Assembly: GCA_038207585.1 (NCBI GenBank) | Contig: JBBQZP010000003.1 | Coordinates: 108,249 to 172,248, forward strand | Source: JBBQZP01 sp038207585 | GTDB lineage: Bacteria; Pseudomonadota; Alphaproteobacteria; Rhodobacterales; Rhodobacteraceae | Direction: 5' to 3' | Length of the DNA: 64,000 bases | Shown here: positions 42,053-51,656 of the stretch, piece after piece | Layout of the letters: each line of letters starts with the position of its first letter | How positions within the stretch are numbered: the stretch's first letter is position 1 | Made by a program: the position numbers and the translations under genes | The notes under the pieces: generated by a model | What the model saw: the letters and a program-made list of their open reading frames with translations, nothing else | Told to the model about the DNA's origin: nothing | The model's database searches: none

Positions 42053-45000
42053 ATGCGGTTCTTGTCATTTGTCATTGGTCTTGCACTTTCTGCGGCGGTT
42101 GTCGCCGGTCCGGTGGTTGCGCAAAACCTGATCCCTGAAAAGCGGTTCGTTCAAAGCCAGGATGCCGATCTTCCCGGCGGCGATATCGCCTCGTTTCTGG
42201 ACACCACGCTTGAGGCGTGCCAGCGCGCCTGCTTGAATACGAAGGGCTGCACGGCCTTTACCTTCAACGCGCGCAACGGGTCGTGCTTTGCCAAGGCCAA
42301 CCCGGGGGACGAGGCGTTTTATCAAGGGGCCGCGTCTGGCCGGATGGTTGTCGCCCGTGCTGCCATTGTGAAGAAGGCCGCAGCCCGGCGCGCCGAACTG
42401 GATTTCGTGACCGAATCTGATATCGCGAGGGCGTATGATCAGGCTTTGACCCTGTCGAATATACATTTTGCAGGCACCCAGAACGCCGAGGACCTGCTGT
42501 CTTATGCGGTCGATGCCAGCAACAATGGTGACTGGTTTACCGCAGCGAACACGACCGGCATCGCCCTTACCATCACCGATTCCGCCGACAACTGGCATGA
42601 TTATGCACAGTTCCTGATCTTTGATGGCGACAACGTCTCCGACCGGCAGGGCGACGATTACCGTCGCGCCTATCTTGCGTCGGTCAACGCCTATCTGCGG
42701 GCCGAAAATCCGGCGCTGCGCCACAGCATTCTGGTGACGATGGGCGACGTGCTGGAGAAACAGGGGCGCGGCCGCGATACCGTCCAAGCCCTTCGTCTGG
42801 CCCAGAACCTGCAACCGCGCGATGACACGGCGGCGCTGCTGGACAAGGCAATCGGCAAGTACGGATTCCGCGTGGTCGATACCGAGGTGCAATCCGACAG
42901 CCCGCGTCCGCGCATCTGTGCGACATTCTCCGAGCCGCTTTTCGTGTCTTCCGTCGATTATTCAACCTTTGTGCAACTTCCCGAAGCGGGGTTGAGCGTC
43001 GCACTGAACGGCTCAAAAACCCTGTGCGTCGAGGGGGTGGAGCATGGCAACCGCTATACCGTCACCTTCCGCGAGGGGCTTCCGGCGGCCGATGGACAAA
43101 AGCTGATCAAGTCGGTGAACCTGACGCTTTACGTCAAGGATCGCGCGACCTCGGTGCGCTTTCCGGGCCGGGCCTATGTGCTGCCCAAGGCGGGCAATGC
43201 ATCGCTGCCGGTCGAAACCGTCAACACCGACAAATTGGACCTGACGCTGTTTGAAGTGTCAGACCGCAACCTTCTGCGCGCTCTGCAATCGGGCTATTTC
43301 GGCAATGCCATTGGCGAGTGGGAAGAAGGCACCTTTACCGGCGAGGTTGGCACCCAGCTTTGGAGCGGCAAAGCGACCGTGGCGCAAGAGGTCAACCGCG
43401 ATATGACCACGCGCCTGCCTATGGACGCGGCCATCGCGGGCCTGCCTGCCGGGGTCTATGCGCTCAAGGCCGCGATTCCGGGCGCGGACCCGTATGAGAC
43501 GGCGGCGGCGTGGCAATGGTTCGTGATCTCTGATCTGGGCGTCACCACGATGAGCGGCGTTGACGGACTGCATGTCTTCGTGCGCAGCCTTGGCACGGCG
43601 GCGGCGAAGGCGGGCATTGATGTGCAGCTTCTCAGCCGCGCGAATGAGGTGCTGGGCACCGCCAAGACCGACGATCAGGGCTATGCGCGTTTTGATGCGG
43701 GCCTGACGCGCGGCAATGGGGGTGCTGCCCCCGCGATGGTCGTGGTGCGCGATGGCGACACCGATCTTGCGTTTCTGTCGCTGACCGACCCCGAATTTGA
43801 CCTTTCGGATCGTGGCGTTGCCGGGCGTGAGGCGTCGCCTGCGATTGACGTGTTCCTGACCACCGACCGGGGCGCATATCGTGCGGGCGAAACGGTCTAT
43901 GCAACCGCCCTTGCCCGCGATGCCGAAGTTGCGGGCATCGACGGGTTGCCGCTCACGGCTGTGGTCAAACGCCCCGACGGCGTCGAATACTCGCGCCAAC
44001 TGGTCGAGGACAGTGGCGCGGGCGGGCATGTCTTTTCGCTGCCCATTGCAGGGTCTGCGCCGCGTGGCGTGTGGTCGATGCAGGTGTTTGCCGATCTGGA
44101 CGCAGGCCCGCTGACCGGGAAAACCTTCCTTGTCGAAGATTTCCTGCCGGAGCGGATCGACTTTGATCTGACCTTGGCCGATGGGTCGATCCGGCTGGGC
44201 GATCAACCCGAACTGACCGTCGATGCGCGCTATCTTTTCGGCGCGCCGGGGGCTGATCTTGCTGTAGAGGGCGAAGCTCTGCTGCGCGCGGCAAACGGCC
44301 TTGCGGAATGGCCGGGCTATATCTTTGGCCGCTATGATCAATCCTTCTCGTCGCGCAGCCAGTCGTTCGACACCACCTATCGTACGGATGAAACGGGCAA
44401 GGTTGTCATTGACACCACCCTGCCCGATGTTGCTGACCCCGGCCGTCCTTTGGAAGCCCAATATACCGTCCGCGTGGCCGAAGGTTCCGGCCGCCCGGTG
44501 GAACGGCGTGTCAGCAAGCTGCTGACCCCATCCGCCCCGATGATCGGTGTGAAAACCGGGTTTGACGGTGTGGTAAGCGAAGGCGACGATGCGCGCTTCA
44601 GCCTGATTGCCGTCGGGCCAGATCTTTCTGCCGTGCCGATGAAGGTGACGTGGACGGTCAACCGGATCGAGACGAATTATCAATGGTATCAGTATTCCGG
44701 CAACTGGAACTGGGAGCCGGTTGTGACCCGCACTCTGGTCAAACAGGGCGACATTGATCTGGGCGAAAAACCGGTTGAGGTTTTGGCCCCGGTGCAATGG
44801 GGCCAGTACGAACTGATCGTGCAAAAGTCCGATGGCAGCGATACCGCCACGTCGACCAGTTTCTATGCTGGGTGGTATGTGCCGGCCGACACCTCATCCA
44901 CCCCCGATACGCTGGAACTGTCGCTGGACAAACCGGCCTACAAACCGGGCGATACGGCAATCTTGCGTGTCGTTCCGCGCGCCGCAGGCACAGCTTTGGT

Positions 45001-47494
45001 CAGCGTGCTGTCAAACCGTCTGGTCGCCATGAAAGCGGTCGAGGTCAAGGAAGGCGAAAACCTGATAGAACTGCCCGTGACCGATGAATGGGGCGCGGGC
45101 GTCTATGTCACCGCGTCGGTTCTGCGGCCGATGGATGTAGCGGCAGGGCGCAACCCGGCGCGGGCTTTGGGTCTGACCCATGCCGCGATTGATCCGGGTG
45201 CGAAAAAGCTGGACGTCAGCGTTGAAACCGCCGCTGAGGCCGCCCCGCGCGGCCCGATGGAGGTGGCAATCAAGGTGGCGGGCGTGCAACCGGGCGAAAC
45301 GGCTTACGCGACCATCGCTGCGGTGGATGTCGGTATCCTAAACCTTACCTCGTTTGAGGCGCCCGATCCTGACAGCTATTACTTCGGCCAGCGCCGCCTC
45401 GGTGTGGGTATCCGCGATGTTTACGGGCGTCTGATCGACGGGCTGAACGGGGCCGAGGGGCAAGTGCGGTCGGGCGGTGACGCAGGCGCGCAGGCCAAGC
45501 TCGACTCCCCCCCGCCAACCGAGGAACTGGTTGCCTATTTCAGCGGTCCGGTGACGGTTGGTGCCGATGGCTATGCGCGGGCGACGTTCAATTTGCCGTC
45601 GTTCAACGGCACCGTAAAGATCATGGCCGTCGCATGGTCGAAAACCGGGGTTGGTCAAGCGAATACCGACGTTCTCGTGCGCGATCCGGTTGTCGTGACC
45701 GCCAGCCTGCCGCGCTTTATGTCGCCCGGCGACACCTCGCGGCTGCTGCTGGAGATCGTGCATGCCACGGGGCCATCGGGCCGCATGGGGCTGGATGTCA
45801 GCGGCAAGGGTGTCACCGTGGGCGAAGTGCCTTCGGGCTTTGATCTGGCCGAAAAGGGCAAGCAAGTGTTCGAGGTTCCGGTGACGGTGGATGCCGTGGG
45901 CCTTGCCGAAATCACCGTCGCACTGACCACACCCGACGGCAAGCAACTGACCAAGGTGCTGAAACTGCCGGTTCAGGTGAACGATCCCGAGGTTGCCCGG
46001 ATCAGCCGGTTTGATCTTGCGGCGGGCGAGAAGTTCACCTTTGACGCCAATGTCTATTCCGGGCTGATCCCCGGATCGGGCAGTGCCACAATGGCCGTTG
46101 GACCGATTGCGCGGCTGAATGCGCCGGGGTTACTCGCGGCGCTGGACCGCTATCCCTATGGCTGCACCGAGCAGATCACGTCGAAAGCCCTGCCGCTGAT
46201 CTACTTCGATCAGGTCGCACAGGCGATGCAGCTTAAGGGCGCCGACAACATCAAGCTGCGTGTCGAACAGGCGATCACCGAGGTCTTGCAGAACCAGACC
46301 AGCGAAGGCGCGTTCGGCCTGTGGTCGGCGTATTCCGGCGATATGTGGCTGGATGCGTTCGTCTCCGACTTCCTCTCACGGGCCAAGGCGCAGGGCTATG
46401 CGGTGCCGGACCTCGCGTTCCGCAACGCTTTGGATAACCTGCGCAATCAGGTGAATTACTATCCCGATTTCGATAGTGGCGGGGCTGATCTGGCCTATGC
46501 GCTGATGGTTCTGGCCCGCGAAGGGGCGGCCTCCATCGGCGATCTGCGCTATTATGCTGATGTGAAGGCCGAGGCGTTTTCAACCCCCTTGGCGAACGCA
46601 CAACTGGGGGCCGCACTCGCAAGTTACGGCGATCAGCCCCGGTCAGATCGGATGTTCCGCGCCGCAGCAATCGGGGTGGAGGCCGAGGCCGCAAAGGTCG
46701 CCGCCCAAACCTACCGCGCCGACTACGGCACATCGTATCGCGACACGGCTGCAGTTCTGACATTGGCGCTGGAAGCGGGGTCCGAAGCAGTTGACAGGGA
46801 GGCGTTTGCCAACCGTTTGGCCAACCGGGGCGAGTGGCTTTCCACGCAGGAAAGCACTTGGGCGCTGCTCGCGACCAATGCGCTGATCGACCGTCCAGGC
46901 ACCGATGGCATCCGGTTCAACGGCGCGCCGGCGACAGGCCCGCTGGTGCGGGTGCTTGATGCGGCAGGGTCGGAAACGGTGGTTGAGAACACCTCGGACC
47001 GCAAGGCCACACTGACCGTGACAACCTACGGCGTGCCGTCGGAACCCGAACCTGCCGGTGGCAACGGTTACGCGATCACCCGCAGCTATTACACGCTGGA
47101 GGGCGAGGCCGTAACGCTTGATACGGTCAAGACCGGCACCCGGCTTTTGACGGTGCTGGAGATCACGCCCTACGGCAAGGGCGAGGCGCGGTTGATGGTC
47201 GCAGATCCGCTGCCCGCAGGCTTCGAGATTGACAACCCGAACCTGATCAGCGGCGGCAATACTCCAGCGCTCGATGGGCTGAACCTTGAAGGCGACGTGG
47301 CGCACAGCGAGTTCCGGCAAGACCGTTTCCTGACGGCGATTGACCGCTACAACAACAAGCCGTTCAAGCTGGGCTATGTTGTGCGCGCGGTATCGCCCGG
47401 CGTTTTCCACCACCCCGCAGCCACCGTCGAGGATATGTATCGCCCCGACTACCGCGCCCGCACCGATGCAGGCCAGATTACAATCACCAAGTGA
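42053..47494 (+). CDS. Bacterial alpha-2-macroglobulin with thioester and N-terminal PAN domain
   Basis: A 1,813-codon periplasmic protease trap. The signal peptide (MRFLSFVIGLALSAAVVAGP) has no lipobox Cys, so it is probably soluble, unlike the E. coli YfhM lipoprotein. Residues about 30-110 form a PAN/apple-like module with paired Cys (CQRACLNTKGCTAF, GSCFAK). The macroglobulin repeats follow (YRAGETVYATALARD, LDKPAYKPGDTAILRV). The thioester motif CTEQ is at residues 1371-1374 in YPYGCTEQ, so covalent trapping is expected. It is coupled to pbpC, the standard bacterial A2M arrangement. Confidence 0.95.
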   Translation: MRFLSFVIGLALSAAVVAGPVVAQNLIPEKRFVQSQDADLPGGDIASFLDTTLEACQRACLNTKGCTAFTFNARNGSCFAKANPGDEAFYQGAASGRMVVARAAIVKKAAARRAELDFVTESDIARAYDQALTLSNIHFAGTQNAEDLLSYAVDASNNGDWFTAANTTGIALTITDSADNWHDYAQFLIFDGDNVSDRQGDDYRRAYLASVNAYLRAENPALRHSILVTMGDVLEKQGRGRDTVQALRLAQNLQPRDDTAALLDKAIGKYGFRVVDTEVQSDSPRPRICATFSEPLFVSSVDYSTFVQLPEAGLSVALNGSKTLCVEGVEHGNRYTVTFREGLPAADGQKLIKSVNLTLYVKDRATSVRFPGRAYVLPKAGNASLPVETVNTDKLDLTLFEVSDRNLLRALQSGYFGNAIGEWEEGTFTGEVGTQLWSGKATVAQEVNRDMTTRLPMDAAIAGLPAGVYALKAAIPGADPYETAAAWQWFVISDLGVTTMSGVDGLHVFVRSLGTAAAKAGIDVQLLSRANEVLGTAKTDDQGYARFDAGLTRGNGGAAPAMVVVRDGDTDLAFLSLTDPEFDLSDRGVAGREASPAIDVFLTTDRGAYRAGETVYATALARDAEVAGIDGLPLTAVVKRPDGVEYSRQLVEDSGAGGHVFSLPIAGSAPRGVWSMQVFADLDAGPLTGKTFLVEDFLPERIDFDLTLADGSIRLGDQPELTVDARYLFGAPGADLAVEGEALLRAANGLAEWPGYIFGRYDQSFSSRSQSFDTTYRTDETGKVVIDTTLPDVADPGRPLEAQYTVRVAEGSGRPVERRVSKLLTPSAPMIGVKTGFDGVVSEGDDARFSLIAVGPDLSAVPMKVTWTVNRIETNYQWYQYSGNWNWEPVVTRTLVKQGDIDLGEKPVEVLAPVQWGQYELIVQKSDGSDTATSTSFYAGWYVPADTSSTPDTLELSLDKPAYKPGDTAILRVVPRAAGTALVSVLSNRLVAMKAVEVKEGENLIELPVTDEWGAGVYVTASVLRPMDVAAGRNPARALGLTHAAIDPGAKKLDVSVETAAEAAPRGPMEVAIKVAGVQPGETAYATIAAVDVGILNLTSFEAPDPDSYYFGQRRLGVGIRDVYGRLIDGLNGAEGQVRSGGDAGAQAKLDSPPPTEELVAYFSGPVTVGADGYARATFNLPSFNGTVKIMAVAWSKTGVGQANTDVLVRDPVVVTASLPRFMSPGDTSRLLLEIVHATGPSGRMGLDVSGKGVTVGEVPSGFDLAEKGKQVFEVPVTVDAVGLAEITVALTTPDGKQLTKVLKLPVQVNDPEVARISRFDLAAGEKFTFDANVYSGLIPGSGSATMAVGPIARLNAPGLLAALDRYPYGCTEQITSKALPLIYFDQVAQAMQLKGADNIKLRVEQAITEVLQNQTSEGAFGLWSAYSGDMWLDAFVSDFLSRAKAQGYAVPDLAFRNALDNLRNQVNYYPDFDSGGADLAYALMVLAREGAASIGDLRYYADVKAEAFSTPLANAQLGAALASYGDQPRSDRMFRAAAIGVEAEAAKVAAQTYRADYGTSYRDTAAVLTLALEAGSEAVDREAFANRLANRGEWLSTQESTWALLATNALIDRPGTDGIRFNGAPATGPLVRVLDAAGSETVVENTSDRKATLTVTTYGVPSEPEPAGGNGYAITRSYYTLEGEAVTLDTVKTGTRLLTVLEITPYGKGEARLMVADPLPAGFEIDNPNLISGGNTPALDGLNLEGDVAHSEFRQDRFLTAIDRYNNKPFKLGYVVRAVSPGVFHHPAATVEDMYRPDYRARTDAGQITITK

Positions 47495-49527
47495 TGCGCG
47501 CGCGTCTGCCCTTTGTTTTGGCCGCTGCCCTTTGGGTGGCGGCCTTTGGCCTTGACCGGGGCCGCGACTGGGTGGCGGCAACGGTTCTGCCGCCGCTTGC
47601 CCCCGAAACCTCGGTCGAGGTGGTGGACCGCAACGACGTGCTTCTGCGCGCCTATACCGTGTCGGACGGGCGCTGGCGGATGGCGGTCGATCTGGCCGAT
47701 GTGGACCCCGCCTATATGGCAATGTTGCTGCGGTTCGAGGACAAACGGTTTTACGACCACGGCGGCGTTGACGTGGTGGCTTTGACGCGCGCAGTGGGAC
47801 AGGCGGTCTGGAACGGGCGCGTCGTCTCGGGTGGATCAACCCTGACGATGCAGGTCGCGCGCCTGCTGGAGGAAAGCGGCACCGGCAAGGTTGCGGGCAA
47901 ACTGCGTCAGGTGCGGGTGGCGCTGGCGCTGGAACAGCATCTGACAAAGGCGCAGATTTTGCAGCTTTATCTGCATCTTGCCCCTTACGGTGGCAATGTC
48001 GAAGGCGTGCGCGCGGCGTCACTCGCCTATTTCGGCAAGGAACCGCGCCGTCTGACCCCCGCACAGGCGGCCCTGTTGGTGGCAATTCCGCAATCGCCCG
48101 AAACCCGCCGCCCGGACCGTCACCCCGACACTGCATCGACCGCGCGCGCACGGGTGCTGGACCGTGCCGCAAGGGACGGCATCATCGACGCCGATCAGGC
48201 CGCCGCAGCCTCGCAGGAAATCGTTCCCCGGGCGCGTCGCCCGGTGCCGCAACTGGCCCCGCATCTGACCGACCGGGTGACGCAGGCCGAACCGCTGGTG
48301 CAGCGCCACAAGCTGACTCTGGATGCCAACCTGCAAGCCCGGATCGAGGCTTTGGCGCGGGAGGCCGTGGCCGGCAAGGGCGACCGGTTGCAGGTGGCGA
48401 TTGTGGTGGCTGATCACCGGTCGGGCGAGATCCTCGCCTCGGTCGGGTCAGCGGCGTATCAGGCGGATCGCAGGCTTGGGTTCATTGACATGACCGTGGC
48501 GCTGCGCAGCCCCGGATCGACGCTGAAGCCTTTGGTTTACGGCCTCGCGTTCGATGAAGGTCTGGTGCATCCCGAGACACTGATGGAAGACGTGCCGACG
48601 ACATTCGGCACTTACGCGCCGCAGAATTTCGACAAGCATTTTCGTGGCACGATCCGGGTGCGCGAGGCTTTGCAGCAATCACTGAACATTCCCGTAGTCG
48701 TGCTGACCGATGCTTTAGGTCCGGCGAAACTGCTGACCGGGATGCACCGCGCCGGAATGCGGGCCGAGTTTCCGGGCGGCAAGCCGGGGCTGGCGCTGGC
48801 ACTGGGCGGCGTGGGTGTGACGTTGCAGGATATGGTGCAGCTATACGTAGCAATCGCGCGCGGCGGCGTGGCCCTGCCGTTGCGCTATACCGGCGAAAGC
48901 GCCGAGGGGCAGCGGGTGATGTCATCGGTTGCCGCGTGGGAGGTGGGCGATATTCTGTCGGGTCTGGCCCCACCCCCCGGATCACCGCCCAATCGTCTGG
49001 CCTACAAGACCGGAACCAGCTACGGAAACCGCGATACCTGGGCGATTGGGTATGACGGCAGGCATGTGATCGGCATCTGGATGGGCCGCGCTGATGGCAC
49101 CCCGGTGCCGGGAGCGTTTGGCGCGGCTTTGGCGGCCCCGGTGCTGTTTCGGGCGTTTGGGCGATTGTCGGTCGATTTGGTCCCGCAACCCCCTGCCCCG
49201 CCTGCGACGCTTCTGGTGTCAAACGCGCAACTGCCGCCCCCCCTGCAACGCTTCCGGTCACGCAATGCGGCTTTTGCCGCAGCGGCAGACGCGCCCGCCG
49301 TCGCCTTCCCCCCCGATGGGGCCGAAGTGGAGTTGTTGAGCGGCGCGCTGATGGTCCGTGTTCGGGGGGGAGTAGCACCCTTTACCTGGCTTGCAGACGG
49401 GGTTCCTGTGGCTGTCGGACTACGCAGTGCCGAAACGATGCTGACCCTGCCGGGAACCGGCTTTGTGACACTTTCAGTTATAGATGCCGAGGGACGCTCT
49501 GCCCGCAGCGAGGTGCGCTTGCGATGA
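47494..49527 (+). CDS. pbpC: Penicillin-binding protein 1C
   Basis: A bifunctional-type peptidoglycan synthase partner of A2M. The stop codon of A2M overlaps the ATG at 47494 by one base; a GTG at 47491 is equally possible. It has 677 residues with an N-terminal membrane anchor (LPFVLAAALWVAAFGL), the GT51 motif with E82 (RFEDKRFYDHGGVD), and a transpeptidase domain with S342-K345 (STLK), QSLNIPV and KTGTSYGNRD. A C-terminal BiPBP_C domain (VAFPPDGAEVELLSG, GVAPFTWLADG) completes it. The pair is thought to trap proteases and repair the wall when it is breached. Confidence 0.95.
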   Translation: MRARLPFVLAAALWVAAFGLDRGRDWVAATVLPPLAPETSVEVVDRNDVLLRAYTVSDGRWRMAVDLADVDPAYMAMLLRFEDKRFYDHGGVDVVALTRAVGQAVWNGRVVSGGSTLTMQVARLLEESGTGKVAGKLRQVRVALALEQHLTKAQILQLYLHLAPYGGNVEGVRAASLAYFGKEPRRLTPAQAALLVAIPQSPETRRPDRHPDTASTARARVLDRAARDGIIDADQAAAASQEIVPRARRPVPQLAPHLTDRVTQAEPLVQRHKLTLDANLQARIEALAREAVAGKGDRLQVAIVVADHRSGEILASVGSAAYQADRRLGFIDMTVALRSPGSTLKPLVYGLAFDEGLVHPETLMEDVPTTFGTYAPQNFDKHFRGTIRVREALQQSLNIPVVVLTDALGPAKLLTGMHRAGMRAEFPGGKPGLALALGGVGVTLQDMVQLYVAIARGGVALPLRYTGESAEGQRVMSSVAAWEVGDILSGLAPPPGSPPNRLAYKTGTSYGNRDTWAIGYDGRHVIGIWMGRADGTPVPGAFGAALAAPVLFRAFGRLSVDLVPQPPAPPATLLVSNAQLPPPLQRFRSRNAAFAAAADAPAVAFPPDGAEVELLSGALMVRVRGGVAPFTWLADGVPVAVGLRSAETMLTLPGTGFVTLSVIDAEGRSARSEVRLR

Positions 49528-49558
49528 ATTCTGGCTTTTCGCGTGGCGACGGCAGGAT

Positions 49559-49582
49559 GAGTATTTTTGCAAAAATGAAGTC
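49559..49582. repeat. Second exact copy of the ATTTTTGCAAAAAT repeat
   Basis: These 24 bases are identical to 2221-2244. The element sits between convergent pbpC and thiolase genes, as the first copy sits between convergent map and NlpC/P60 genes. Here no perfect GC stem precedes it. Confidence 0.65.
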
Positions 49583-49588
49583 CGCGCG

Positions 49589-50764
49589 TCAGAGCTTTTC
49601 GATGGCGAGAGCGATGCCCTGACCGCCCCCGATGCACATGGTGATCAGGGCGCGGTGGCCCCCGGTGCGGTCAAGTTCATACATCGCCTTGACGGCAAGG
49701 ATCGCTCCCGTGGCCCCCACGGGGTGGCCCAGCGCAATCGCTCCACCGTTAGGATTGACGCGCGCCGGATCGAAGTTCAGCGCCTTGGACACGGCCAGCG
49801 CCTGCGATGCAAACGCTTCATTCGATTCAATCACGTCGAAATCGGCAGCGGTCAGGCCGGTGCGGGCCAGCAGCGCGTGAACCGCAGGGATCGGACCGAT
49901 GCCCATGACCTGCGGGCGCACCCCGGCATGGGCGTAGCCCAGTATGCGGAACCGGGGCGTCAGACCGGCCGCTTGGGCAGCATCAGCACGCGCCAGAATC
50001 AGCGCCGCAGACCCATCATTGATGCCCGAGGCGTTGCCCGCAGTGACCGATCCATCCTTCTGAAAGACAGGCCGCAGTCCCGCCAGAGCCTGAAGCGTGC
50101 TGACTTTGGGGTGTTCGTCGATCTCGAAATGCACGGCACCTTTGCGGGTTTGCACCTCGACCGGTGTTATCTGGCTTCGAAAGCGGCCTTCCGACAAGGC
50201 CCGCGCCGCACGAATCTGGCTTTCGAGTGCAAAGGCATCCTGATCGGCGCGGCTGATCCCGTGTTCTGCCGCCACATTTTCGGCCGTGACACCCATTTGG
50301 CCAGTACCAAACGGGCAGGTCAACGCGCCTGTCATCATATCGACCGCTTTCGTGTCACCCATCTTCTGGCCGAAGCGGGCGGCGGGCAGGGTGTGGGGCG
50401 ACCGGCTCATGCATTCCGCGCCACCCGCCAAGGCAAAATCGGCGTCCCCCAGCATCAGCGCCTGCGCCGCCGACACAATCGCCTGCACGCCCGACCCGCA
50501 AAGCCGGTTCACGTTCATGGCGGGCACCGTCTCGGGCACACCCGCCTGCATCGCTGAGACGCGAGCCAGATACATGTCACGCGGCTCCGTGTTGATGACA
50601 TGCCCAAAAACGGTGTGACCGATGCGGTCCGGCGATACGCCGGACCGCTCCAGCGCTGCTTTCGCCGCAATCGTTGCAAGCTCGATTGGCGGCACCGCCG
50701 ACAGCGACCCGCCAAAGGTGCCGATCGCCGTACGCGCCCCGGAAAGTATGACGATGTCGGTCAT
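49589..50764 (-). CDS. Acetyl-CoA C-acyltransferase (thiolase)
   Basis: A 391-residue thiolase that joins or splits acyl-CoA and acetyl-CoA. The nucleophile is C89 (NVNRLCGSGVQAI), the His is in GGAIALGHPVGATGA and the second Cys in MCIGGGQGIAL. It resembles biosynthetic PhaA/BktB-like enzymes, but no phaB or other partner is nearby, so the pathway is open. It is a single-gene unit, 60 nt downstream of the phosphatase gene. Confidence 0.93.
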   Translation of the reverse strand: MTDIVILSGARTAIGTFGGSLSAVPPIELATIAAKAALERSGVSPDRIGHTVFGHVINTEPRDMYLARVSAMQAGVPETVPAMNVNRLCGSGVQAIVSAAQALMLGDADFALAGGAECMSRSPHTLPAARFGQKMGDTKAVDMMTGALTCPFGTGQMGVTAENVAAEHGISRADQDAFALESQIRAARALSEGRFRSQITPVEVQTRKGAVHFEIDEHPKVSTLQALAGLRPVFQKDGSVTAGNASGINDGSAALILARADAAQAAGLTPRFRILGYAHAGVRPQVMGIGPIPAVHALLARTGLTAADFDVIESNEAFASQALAVSKALNFDPARVNPNGGAIALGHPVGATGAILAVKAMYELDRTGGHRALITMCIGGGQGIALAIEKL

Positions 50765-50824
50765 TCGGTTATCCTTTGAGTTCTGCCGGATTGCTTGTCA
50801 GGATGGCTCCAGACCCGCCCGCAA

Positions 50825-51574
50825 TCAAGGGGTGCGATTATGGATCGAACGCAACGGAACGCGGCCCCGATCGGTCAGATGAAAGACCTGATCCCCGTCG
50901 ATCAGCACGGTACTCAGCGGTCCACCATAGGCCGCGCCCGAATCGATATTCAGCCGATTGCCATAATGCGTCGGCACGTCGATGGCCGTGTGACCATGCA
51001 CGATCAGCGCGCCATGATCGCGCATGTCGCTTAGAAACGGCTCGCGAATCCAGACGAGATCGGTTTCCACCTGATCCTCAAGTTCTATATCCGGGCGGAT
51101 TCCGGCATGCACGAACGCGGCACTACCCCGACGATACAGGGTCGGTAGCGCATTGATATAGTCGCGATCCCTTTGCGGAACGGCAGCAATGGCATCCTCA
51201 TACACATCGCGAAGCGGTCGATCCGCCGCAGAGCGCACGCCATAGGATTTCAGCGTCGCCGCCCCCCCAAGACGCGGGTTCAGCCAGCTTAGATCAGGCC
51301 GCAGACCGCTGTCGTGCGCGGCAATATCAGTCAGGTAAAGCGCAAACATCCGGTCGTGATTGCCCTTCAGAACCACCCAATTCTCGCCGGCCATCTGCCC
51401 CTGCATCAGATAGTCGATCACGCCTCGGCTGTCAGGGCCGCGATCCACAAGGTCGCCGACATGCACAATCGGCGCATCAGTGCCATATTGTGAACGATCC
51501 TTCGCAATGCGAGCATGCGCTGCGTTCAGAAGTTCAAGGTGACCGTGGATGTCACCGATGGCGTATGTCTGCAT
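50825..51574 (-). CDS. PPP-family metallophosphoesterase
   Basis: A 249-residue protein with all the PPP metal motifs: GDIHGHL, GDLVDRGPDS and LKGNHDRM, then VHAGIRP and HGHTAID. Such bacterial proteins act either as protein phosphatases or as ApaH-like dinucleotide hydrolases; the sequence does not decide. It follows serA by 82 nt on the same strand; a small GC hairpin lies between them. Confidence 0.9.
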   Translation of the reverse strand: MQTYAIGDIHGHLELLNAAHARIAKDRSQYGTDAPIVHVGDLVDRGPDSRGVIDYLMQGQMAGENWVVLKGNHDRMFALYLTDIAAHDSGLRPDLSWLNPRLGGAATLKSYGVRSAADRPLRDVYEDAIAAVPQRDRDYINALPTLYRRGSAAFVHAGIRPDIELEDQVETDLVWIREPFLSDMRDHGALIVHGHTAIDVPTHYGNRLNIDSGAAYGGPLSTVLIDGDQVFHLTDRGRVPLRSIHNRTP

Positions 51575-51603
51575 CGCTCAGACCCTGCCTTTGGCGTAGC
51601 GAG

Positions 51604-51621
51604 CAGGGCCGAAAAGCCCTG
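51604..51621. terminator. Possible hairpin after serA
   Basis: A perfect 6-bp stem (CAGGGC, loop CGAAAA, GCCCTG) lies in the 82-nt gap between serA and the phosphatase gene. There is no T-run on the minus strand, so it may be a weak or factor-dependent terminator. Confidence 0.3.
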
Positions 51622-51656
51622 TCCGTTCTTTGATTGGCCATGTTATTTCAAAGCCT

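Noticed and set aside
46643..48172. A 509-codon minus-strand frame across the end of A2M and start of pbpC
   Set aside because: It crosses two well-supported genes and is low-complexity Arg/Pro-rich, the usual shadow of GC-rich coding sequence.
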